Source of the DNA: DATKMS01 sp041497995
GTDB lineage: Bacteria > Desulfobacterota > Binatia > HRBIN30
DNA length: 11,570 bases
Direction: 5' to 3'
Assembly: GCA_041497995.1 (NCBI GenBank)
Contig: JBGQHM010000212.1
Span: 1 to 11,570, forward strand
The number at the start of each line of letters is the position of its first letter. The first letter of the stretch is position 1. Shown here in pieces: positions 6,579-11,570 of the stretch. The position numbers and the translations under genes were made by a program. A model generated the notes under the pieces. That model was given only the letters and a program-made list of their open reading frames with translations, searched no databases and was not told the DNA's origin.

Positions 6579-9500
6579 TCACCGACAAGTGAGCGTGTTG
6601 TTCCCGCCCATGAACTTACAGCTCGGTTTGGAGCCGGTTGCATCATTGAACGTAACGGTCGCGCATTGCCCCGCGGTGTCCTGGGCTGCACCACCGAGCA
6701 CGACTGAAAGTCCGACCGGCGCGGCACCGCTGGCAACCTGGAAGTTCCCCGCCTTACCACTCACGCTGAACTTGTAGAGGCCTGAGGAACTATTGGTGAC
6801 CACCACCTTGGTGATGCCGCCCGTCGAGCTACCGGTCGAGTCTTTGTAGGTCCATTGCGTACTGCTGCCGTTCGCTGTCCAGCCCACCGCGCCCTTGGCT
6901 GCGGCCGCACCCTGTGGAATGCGACGATCGAAGATGATGGCGCCGCCCGGATCGACGACTTTGAAATTGAAGCCGTTGGCAATGGGGTCGATCGACGGCA
7001 CCAGTGTCGCGACCTGCCACTGACCACTCACGCTCAGTGTCTCGTCGCCCGCGGGGTCGGCATTCTTCGACACCTTCACCATCGGCTTGCCAACAGTGCC
7101 GCCCGCGGCGCACGCAATCGGCTGACTGAGCGCGCTGCTCGCGTCGGTGCCGGCGTCGCGCTCGTCACTGTCGAAGATACCGTCCTCGTCACGGTCGACG
7201 CCGGCCCGTACTCCGGAGCCGGGCGGGACACAGGTGTAGGTCAGCTCCTGCCCCGGCGTCGTGGCCAGCGCGCGGAGCGCCGCATCCGTCAGCGGCGCCT
7301 GCGCGGCGCGATCGGTTTGGAAAACGCCGGACGCTTTGCGGTATGCACCGCGCTGTTCACCGGCCACCGTCCCCTTCACGATGACGTCGCACTCACCAGC
7401 AGCGGCGCGCGCAATCAAGAGATCGATGCGCGGCCAGCCCGTTGCGGCGTTGGTGTTGTTCAGCGTGACCTGCTGCCCAACGATCGGTGCGAGGTCGCTG
7501 TCGAAGGCAAACATGAACGCTTCCATCTGCCGCCTGGCTGGATCACCGGGCGCTCCGAACTGAAAGCCGCCTGGGTTGGTGAAGCTGCGGTCGAAGACGC
7601 TGGCGTTGTGGAACCGGAAGATCGAGTCGACGCTGCCGTCATGCAGAAAGCCAAAGCCCCGCACCTGATCCCCCTGAAAGCCGTTGTTGCCCGAATTGAT
7701 GAAGCCGCCGACGTCGGGCATGCCGAACATCCCAACCTTCTGGTACAGGTTCCGCAGGTGTGGGATCTTCAACTCCTGCGTCTCGTTCTCGAAGCTCGAT
7801 TTCCCGTCGGTCCCGAAGAAGCTCTTCGAAGGATCGAGCTGGTGACAGCCATGACACGGTTCCAGGCTATCGGACGCCGTTGAGCTCACGAAGAAGTCGT
7901 GCCCGGCTTGCTCATCAAAGGTCAGCGAGTTGTCCAGCGCCCGAATCGGGTTGGGCGGATACGTCACTTGCAGAATGAAATCCGTGAACGCCTGCATCTC
8001 GTCAGCCTTGAGCGGCTTCTTGCGCCCGAGCAGGCCACCGAATGCCACGTTGAACTTGAGGAACGCCGCGTTCTCGTCGAGCGCGCTGCCGCCAGGGTCG
8101 TTGCCGCCGGTCCGATCGCCACGCCAGTGCATGGGACCGCTGTGAGCCATACCGCGCAGGCTCTGCGTGGTCATGGGCCCCTTCATGGGATGGAAGACCG
8201 GATCGTCGAAGGGACCGACGCGGAACGGGTTCGGGTTGTTCAGCACCTTGTCGTCGGGATTGCCGAGGTCCCACGCCAGGCTGTCGAAATCACCAAAGAT
8301 GTGGCAACTGGCGCACGACGCCTCGCCGTTGCTCGACGTGAAGGCGGCGTCGTACAGGAAGTGTCGCCCCTGGACGACGGTTGCGGGCTCCGGGTTGTGC
8401 AGCGAAACGCCGCCGATCTCCTTGCGGGCGGTCGGGTCGATGATCTTCACGGCGTTGTCGAAGCGCGTGAGAACGTACAAGTGTGCGCGCGTCTCGTCGA
8501 GTACGATACCGCTGGGACCGCCGCCGCTGACGGTGATCTGGGTGTTGCTGTCGGGAACAAACGAGTCATTCTCGATCTGCGCCGTGCTGAAGATCCCGAT
8601 CTTACTCGAACCGAACGCGGTCACGTAAAGCGTGCTGCCGTCGCTGCTGACCGCCATCCCAACAGGTATCGCGAGGCTCTTCTTCGCCACGCTGCTCGCA
8701 CTCGGCACGACGCTGTAGTCGATGTGCTTGTTGAGATGCCGGGCGGTCGCCGTGTTACCGGCGAGGACCGTGATACGCGCCTCGTGCAAATGCCCGCGCA
8801 CGGTGCTGCCACCGAATTTGCCGGGCCCCTCGAAGCGAACTTCGTTGCGGGCGTCCGTGTTCGTGACGTACACGACGCCGCTCACGGGGTTCACGACCAT
8901 GTTGAACAGGATCGTCCCCACACCGGCAAATGCCGTTCCCGTTGCCGCCGGCGGATTGGCGTTGGCATTGATCGCAAACACGTCCTTGTCCGGCAGCGAG
9001 AAACGCACGGCGTTGTCCCAGTTGCGGCCGAGGGTGTCCTCCCAGTGGTTGCTCATGGGATTGAACTTGACGACCAGACCGACCTCTGGGTGTGGGATGC
9101 CTTGGACGTTGGTATCGGGTCCTGGCATGCCGCCGGGCATGGTGACGCCGCCGACAACACACGGCCCAGCATTGGAGCCGCCGTTGCATACGACACCTTC
9201 GGAGATCGTCGTGGTCCGGTTGCCCGAGTGGAAGACCGCCGCGTAGACGGTGCTCTTATCGGCGCTCGCGGCGAGAGCGCGTGGCGTGTCGCCGAACAGC
9301 GTCATGATGGTCAGTGGCGTGCCGCCGAGGGCACTCCCGAGGCTGGTCGCATCGAAGACCCAGACGTCGGCGCGGCCGACACCGGGGGTCGTGAGTTGGG
9401 GGTCGATCGGACTGTTCTGGCCGCGATGGGCGGTGGTGATGAAGGCGCGATTGCCGCCGGCACCGGCGAAGATGATATCGCGCGGCTCATCGCCGACAAG

Positions 9501-9875
9501 CAACGTGCGTGTCACGCGCGGCGGCGTGGAGCCGACATCGACGATGCTGATGCTGTCCGAGAGGTGATTGACGACCCACACCTCGCCGTTGGTACGCGCC
9601 GCAACGGCGACCGGCTCCATGCCGACCGGCACCGAGCCCACATGGGTCAACCCCGCCGTCCCGACGTCGAAGATTTCCAGTGTCCAATCCGGCGTGTTGA
9701 CAGCGAACAGCCGCGCGCCGTCCGGCGACAGCGCCAGCGGTCGGACTTGGCCGCTCTCGAAGGTCACGAAGGACGCCGCGAGCGCCGCCGGAGCGGCAAC
9801 GCAGGTCAGCAATGCGAACCACGCCAACGCAGGATACAGACGTTGCGACAGCCCACCCAATGGCGATGCCTTCAT
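6579..9875 (-). CDS. Exported YVTN-like beta-propeller / di-heme c-type cytochrome (MauG/CCP-like) fusion protein
   Basis: This is a 1098-aa protein. Residues 1-34 form a signal peptide (hydrophobic PALAWFALLTCVAAPAALA, likely cut after ALA), so it acts in the periplasm or outside. Residues about 35-500 contain beta-propeller blades with SPDGARLFAVN, NGEVWVVNHLSDSISIVDV, SSDGSTLYVTAFG and RFDNAVKIIDP. Two haem c motifs follow: CASCH (521-525) and CHGCH (674-678), about 150 residues apart as in bacterial di-heme cytochrome c peroxidases/MauG. Family-like segments include SLRGMAHSGPMHWRGDR and FLHDGSVDSIFRFH (near 745). DRDEDGIFDSDERDAGTD (about 892-910) resembles a thrombospondin type 3/calcium-binding repeat. 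The last ~170 residues are a beta-rich domain with Cys residues. Expected roles are electron transfer or oxidation of a periplasmic substrate; the substrate is unknown. AAGGAGG 5 nt before the ATG at 9875 fixes the start. It is monocistronic. Confidence 0.9.
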   Translation of the reverse strand: MKASPLGGLSQRLYPALAWFALLTCVAAPAALAASFVTFESGQVRPLALSPDGARLFAVNTPDWTLEIFDVGTAGLTHVGSVPVGMEPVAVAARTNGEVWVVNHLSDSISIVDVGSTPPRVTRTLLVGDEPRDIIFAGAGGNRAFITTAHRGQNSPIDPQLTTPGVGRADVWVFDATSLGSALGGTPLTIMTLFGDTPRALAASADKSTVYAAVFHSGNRTTTISEGVVCNGGSNAGPCVVGGVTMPGGMPGPDTNVQGIPHPEVGLVVKFNPMSNHWEDTLGRNWDNAVRFSLPDKDVFAINANANPPAATGTAFAGVGTILFNMVVNPVSGVVYVTNTDARNEVRFEGPGKFGGSTVRGHLHEARITVLAGNTATARHLNKHIDYSVVPSASSVAKKSLAIPVGMAVSSDGSTLYVTAFGSSKIGIFSTAQIENDSFVPDSNTQITVSGGGPSGIVLDETRAHLYVLTRFDNAVKIIDPTARKEIGGVSLHNPEPATVVQGRHFLYDAAFTSSNGEASCASCHIFGDFDSLAWDLGNPDDKVLNNPNPFRVGPFDDPVFHPMKGPMTTQSLRGMAHSGPMHWRGDRTGGNDPGGSALDENAAFLKFNVAFGGLLGRKKPLKADEMQAFTDFILQVTYPPNPIRALDNSLTFDEQAGHDFFVSSTASDSLEPCHGCHQLDPSKSFFGTDGKSSFENETQELKIPHLRNLYQKVGMFGMPDVGGFINSGNNGFQGDQVRGFGFLHDGSVDSIFRFHNASVFDRSFTNPGGFQFGAPGDPARRQMEAFMFAFDSDLAPIVGQQVTLNNTNAATGWPRIDLLIARAAAGECDVIVKGTVAGEQRGAYRKASGVFQTDRAAQAPLTDAALRALATTPGQELTYTCVPPGSGVRAGVDRDEDGIFDSDERDAGTDASSALSQPIACAAGGTVGKPMVKVSKNADPAGDETLSVSGQWQVATLVPSIDPIANGFNFKVVDPGGAIIFDRRIPQGAAAAKGAVGWTANGSSTQWTYKDSTGSSTGGITKVVVTNSSSGLYKFSVSGKAGNFQVASGAAPVGLSVVLGGAAQDTAGQCATVTFNDATGSKPSCKFMGGNNTLTCR

Positions 9876-9880
9876 CAATT

Positions 9881-9887
9881 CCTCCTT
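9881..9887 (-). promoter_or_regulatory. Strong Shine-Dalgarno of the propeller-cytochrome gene
   Basis: AAGGAGG on the minus strand lies 5 nt before the ATG at 9875. It is the best ribosome binding site in the window. It rejects the longer open frame that begins at 9980 and adds 35 non-signal-like residues. Confidence 0.8.
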
Positions 9888-9914
9888 CGACAAATGCTGC
9901 TGTTTCGACCTTTG

Positions 9915-9943
9915 TGTGTACTGCGCGGCACCGAGAGTGGCAA
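9915..9943 (-). promoter_or_regulatory. Candidate sigma70-type promoter of the propeller-cytochrome gene
   Basis: On the minus strand TTGCCA (9943-9938), a 17-nt spacer and TACACA (9920-9915) match the -35 at 5/6 and the -10 at 3/6. The predicted transcript start leaves about 33 nt before the start codon, enough for the strong Shine-Dalgarno. The integrase remnant begins only ~40 nt further upstream. Confidence 0.35.
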
Positions 9944-9982
9944 CCACCTTTGCGGCATGCCGCCCCAACGGAGGGCTCAACG

Positions 9983-10227
9983 GCCAGCTACGAAACCGTA
10001 TTGCCCGCGCTGGCAGTCGCGGCCCGACAGGCCGGAACGCCGAACTCCGTCGGTCCCCACACGTTGCGCCACTGCTTCTCTAGCGACCCGCCGCAGCCGG
10101 GTACGACATTCGGACGGTCCAAGAACTGCTCAAGCACAACGAGGTGACAACAACGGCGATTTACACGCATGCGCTCAACCCATCCGCGGTGTGGTCACCC
10201 CGCGGATCGGTTGCGATGGCGGCCTAG
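9983..10227 (+). pseudogene. Tyrosine recombinase (integron-integrase/XerC-like) C-terminal remnant, frameshifted
   Basis: In one frame (to about 10099) the DNA reads ETVLPALAVAARQAG and GPHTLRHCF, the second active-site box with His (10058), Arg (10067) and His (10070). After a -1 shift near 10100 it continues YDIRTVQELLKHNEVTTTA and IYTHALN, with the conserved His (10135) and the nucleophile Tyr (10162), then VWSPRGSVAMAA and a TAG stop at 10225. The segment between HCF and GYDI (expected ATHLLEAG) is scrambled, so more than one small change is likely. The N-terminal DNA-binding domain and the first catalytic Arg are absent. The match to the QELLGHxDVxTTMIYTHVL signature of integron integrases and phage/Xer relatives is strong, so a dead integrase is well supported; the exact subfamily is not. 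Confidence 0.8.
10176..10213. repeat. Long imperfect inverted repeat at the integrase remnant's 3' end
   Basis: The arms at 10176-10189 and 10200-10213 pair 13 of 14 bases: CAACC, one C-C mismatch, then ATCCGCGG against CCGCGGAT, then GGTTG. The loop is 10 nt. It overlaps the last codons of the remnant (after IYTHA). It could be coding coincidence plus GC bias, a folded recombination site or a REP-like palindrome. Confidence 0.6.
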
Positions 10228-10236
10228 CAGTTAATC

Positions 10237-10266
10237 TGTTGACCCGCCGGGCGTGGCGGGTCAACA
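10237..10266. repeat. Perfect 12-bp inverted repeat with 6-nt loop
   Basis: TGTTGACCCGCC (10237-10248) and GGCGGGTCAACA (10255-10266) are exact reverse complements around GGGCGT. It begins 9 nt after the remnant's stop codon. There is no T-run on either side, so a rho-independent terminator is not the best reading. The first ten bases recur at 10352-10361. Confidence 0.75.
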
Positions 10267-10351
10267 CCGCTCGACTTTGCGTGAACACAAGGCGGCATCT
10301 TCTTGAGTACCTGCAAAGTTTCAGTGTATGAGTCGCCCATGGCGGGAGACG

Positions 10352-10361
10352 TGTTGACCCG
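10352..10361 (+). repeat. Second direct copy of TGTTGACCCG
   Basis: This is an exact 10-base copy of the left arm of the 10237 hairpin, 115 bp downstream. A degenerate inverted partner (GCGCGGGTTG, 10371-10380) lies just right of it, so it may be the decayed twin of that hairpin. Confidence 0.5.
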
Positions 10362-10488
10362 TGAAATCTGGCGCGGGTTGCCGGGTTCGTTGATACGCTC
10401 AACTCAAAGTTAACCAGCTCAGGGACCGCATGACAAAGGGGTGAGACAACGCGATGACGATGGACGCTGACGCGAGAGAGCCGGTGCC

Positions 10489-10929
10489 GTGGGTTACATG
10501 CCTGGAACTGGTGCCACGATGAGCGCACTGAAGCGACGACTCGCCTCCGCTGGCGCCCACTACTTCTGGAATCCTGTCGTTCGGCTCATCGCCGGCCGGT
10601 TTCCGGGCGCCCCGGCACTTCTCGAGACCGTCGGCCGTAAGAGCGGGCGCCTTCGGCGGACGCCAGTCGGCAATGGCCTGAAGGACCACACGTTCTGGAT
10701 CATCGCCGAGCACGGTCGCCATTCCGACTGGGTGCGCAACATCCTGGCGAACCCACGCTTGAGGGTGAAGGTGAACGGCCGCTGGCGAAGCGGGACGGGA
10801 CACCTCATCCCGGAGGACGATCCCGTCGCGCGGCAACAGGGGCTCGACCCGTTCAATGCGCGGATTGTTCGCTTGTTGGGCACGGAACTGCTGACCGTGC
10901 GTGTCGATCTCGATCCCCAAGAGAAGTGA
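10489..10929 (+). CDS. Nitroreductase/deazaflavin-dependent oxidoreductase family protein (DDN-like)
   Basis: This 146-aa protein has the split-barrel family signature: HYFWNPVVRLIAGRFPG (24-40), then LLETVGRKSGRLRRTPVGN (44-62, where the GRKSG and Arg residues are expected to hold the cofactor phosphate), FWIIAEHGRHSDWVRNILAN (69-88) and PRLRVKVNGRWRSGTG (89-104). Relatives include Mycobacterium Ddn and other F420-dependent reductases, so F420H2 is the likely hydride donor; FMN or haem binding by relatives cannot be excluded. Start choice is uncertain. The GTG at 10489 has GAGAGAG 8 nt upstream, while the ATGs at 10498 and 10519 lack a good Shine-Dalgarno, although family homology only begins near 10519 (MSALKRRL). 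No cofactor biosynthesis gene is in view. It follows the repeat-rich gap. Confidence 0.85.
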   Translation: MGYMPGTGATMSALKRRLASAGAHYFWNPVVRLIAGRFPGAPALLETVGRKSGRLRRTPVGNGLKDHTFWIIAEHGRHSDWVRNILANPRLRVKVNGRWRSGTGHLIPEDDPVARQQGLDPFNARIVRLLGTELLTVRVDLDPQEK

Positions 10930-10932
10930 TCC

Positions 10933-11043
10933 ATGGCCAAGCTCGACGGCTCCCTCCTCTTGAGCCTGAATCGGTGGGTGCCCGACCTCCCCTCGCGTGA
11001 TTCGCACGCGCGGCCCCTCACCGCAGAGTCGGCTAACTCATAG
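10933..11043 (+). CDS. Doubtful 36-codon ORF
   Basis: An ATG 3 nt after the nitroreductase stop opens a 36-aa frame (MAKLDGSLLLSLNRWVPDLP, then a Ser/Ala/Arg tail) that ends at a TAG. Its position is operon-like and the start is preceded by GAGAAG. I recognise no family, and the length is within chance for GC-rich DNA. It may be a remnant or spurious. Confidence 0.15.
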   Translation: MAKLDGSLLLSLNRWVPDLPSRDSHARPLTAESANS

Positions 11044-11101
11044 CGGTTGGGACAACAACGGCTTCGAGCCGCCCGGCTGACCGGAGGAGACACAGGGCGA
11101 G

Positions 11102-11284
11102 ATGCGACGGGTGTACCGGTTCGATTATCGCAAGGCCCGACCAAATCGGTTTGCGCCGCTCATGAGGGGCAAGACGGTCGCCGTCGTGCTCGACGCCGAT
11201 GTTGCGTCGGTGTTTCAGTCCTCAGAGGCGGTCAACAGCCTGCTGCGGTCAGTGATCTCGGCGCTTCCGCCGCCTAGGGCCTGA
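11102..11284 (+). CDS. Small antitoxin-like / ribbon-helix-helix-like conserved protein
   Basis: This 60-aa protein reads YRFDYRKARPNRFAPLM (5-21), then a strand KTVAVVLDADVASVF (24-38) and a helix SSEAVNSLLRSVIS (40-53). The basic N-terminus with ARPNRFA and the strand-turn-helix with (A)V(N)xLLRS resemble small uncharacterised proteins, common in proteobacteria, that look like BrnA/RHH-type antitoxins. I cannot name a function. GGAGGAG lies 12 nt upstream and GGGCGAG directly before the ATG. Translation and composition differ from random shadows, which supports reality. No toxin gene of the BrnT or RelE type is next to it: upstream is the doubtful 36-codon ORF, downstream a permease. If it is an antitoxin, it is an orphan. 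Confidence 0.65.
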   Translation: MRRVYRFDYRKARPNRFAPLMRGKTVAVVLDADVASVFQSSEAVNSLLRSVISALPPPRA

Positions 11285-11400
11285 CCAGCGTCCGCCGACC
11301 GGCTTCAACTCGACCGCCAGGCTGGCAGCTGGAGCCGACCTGGCTCGCCAGACCTTGACTCCACCTCACCGACCCCCGAACATCGGCGCGCAGTGGTCCG

Positions 11401-11570
11401 ATGCTCGAACGCTTCTTCAACCTGCGCACGCATGGCACCGACGTTCGCACCGAGGTCATCGGCGGCGCCGCAACCTTCGTGACGCTGTCCTACATCATCT
11501 TCGTGCAGCCGGCGGTGCTGTCGACCACGGGCATGGATGCGGGAGCGGTGATGACCGCAACGTGTCTGTC
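11401..11570 (+). CDS. NCS2/AzgA-type purine permease, N-terminal part (runs off window)
   Basis: The first 56 residues are visible: MLERFFNLRTHGTDVRTEVI, then the first membrane span GGAATFVTLSYIIFVQPAVL and GMDAGAVMTATCL. This is the N-terminal signature of AzgA-like adenine/guanine/hypoxanthine permeases (usual form FFxLxxHGTxVRTExxAGxTTFxTMxYIIFVNP). It would be a proton symporter in the inner membrane with about 12-14 spans; the rest lies outside the window. The ATG at 11401 begins exactly where family homology does, but its Shine-Dalgarno is poor. Upstream, TTGACT (11355-11360) with GAACAT 17 nt later is a weak promoter candidate in the 116-nt gap. Confidence 0.88.
   Translation, partial: MLERFFNLRTHGTDVRTEVIGGAATFVTLSYIIFVQPAVLSTTGMDAGAVMTATCL

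Larger units (their letters stand above)
10228..10488. other. Gene-free stretch rich in inverted repeats
   Basis: Between the integrase remnant and the nitroreductase gene I find no credible coding sequence. It holds the perfect 12-bp hairpin at 10237-10266, another TGTTGACCCG at 10352-10361, an imperfect inverted copy to its right (GCGCGGGTTG, 10371-10380), the GTTGA/TCAAC pair at 10389-10403 and a GTTAAC palindrome at 10409-10414. Promoter-like pieces (TTGAGT 10303, TATGAG 10327) are weak and far from the next gene. The layout fits a relic recombination or end region of a mobile element. Confidence 0.5.

Noticed and set aside
6855..7883. A 342-codon plus-strand frame
   Set aside because: Antisense shadow of the C-terminal half of the cytochrome gene; no domain and no ribosome site.
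10173..10216. attC site of an integron
   Set aside because: GCTCAAC fits RYYYAAC and a palindrome follows, but the right end GTTGCGA does not fit GTTRRRY, the site is short at about 44 bp, and it overlaps the integrase coding end. Kept only as an unresolved inverted repeat.
10237..10266. Rho-independent terminator
   Set aside because: The stem is strong, but neither strand has a following T-run, and the left-arm sequence recurs 115 bp away, which fits a repeat family better.
7899..10331. An 810-codon open frame on the plus strand
   Set aside because: It lies antisense to the propeller-cytochrome gene, whose signal peptide, haem motifs and Shine-Dalgarno are clear. The antisense translation is Arg/Val/Asp-rich without any recognisable domain, as expected from codon bias in GC-rich DNA.
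10399..11007. A 202-codon minus-strand frame
   Set aside because: Antisense to the nitroreductase-family gene, whose motifs are unmistakable.

Overview
The window is GC-rich, gene-dense bacterial DNA with short intergenic gaps and several start/stop overlaps. The mix points to an environmental, metabolically versatile Gram-negative bacterium: acyl-CoA enzymes, a MaoC-type double hotdog protein, an AqpZ-type aquaporin, a secreted di-heme c-type cytochrome fused to a YVTN-like propeller, a deazaflavin (F420)-type nitroreductase and an AzgA-like permease. My best guess is a deltaproteobacterium-like lineage such as Candidatus Binatota/Binatia or a relative. This is inferred from protein style only; no rRNA or marker gene is present.

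Region 1 (1-442, +) is the 3' part of an SDR oxidoreductase of the YgfF type. It has lost, in frame, the block carrying the catalytic Ser/Tyr/Lys. Region 2 (458-3619, -) is a tight four-gene operon read right to left: a VOC/glyoxalase-fold protein, an enoyl-CoA hydratase/isomerase-family protein with an isomerase-type Glu, an MGAT/PlsC-like acyltransferase and a class I SAM methyltransferase. Junctions are an ATGA overlap, a 30-nt gap and an 8-nt overlap. Region 3 (3762-5667, +) is divergent from that operon: a double-hotdog MaoC/FAS1-like protein followed by a zinc-less quinone oxidoreductase-type MDR. The 142-bp divergent gap holds a perfect 7-bp inverted repeat whose arms contain -35-like TTGAC on both strands, so the two gene sets may be co-regulated as one acyl-CoA/lipid-modifying locus.

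Region 4 (5707-6411, -) is a complete aqpZ-like aquaporin, convergent with the MDR gene. Region 5 (6579-9875, -) is one large gene for an exported protein: signal peptide, beta-propeller, two CXXCH haem sites in a MauG/cytochrome c peroxidase-like arrangement, a calcium-binding-like acidic repeat and a C-terminal beta-rich domain.

Region 6 (about 9983-10488) is the least ordinary part. It has a decayed, frameshifted C-terminal fragment of a tyrosine recombinase (integron-integrase/XerC-like), then a cluster of inverted repeats sharing TGTTGACCCG, with no intact gene. It looks like the scar of a mobile or integrative element. Region 7 (10489-11570, +) holds a deazaflavin-dependent nitroreductase-family protein, a doubtful 36-codon ORF, a 60-aa antitoxin-like small protein, and the start of an AzgA-type (NCS2) purine permease cut by the window end. 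No tRNA, rRNA, CRISPR array or complete insertion sequence was seen.
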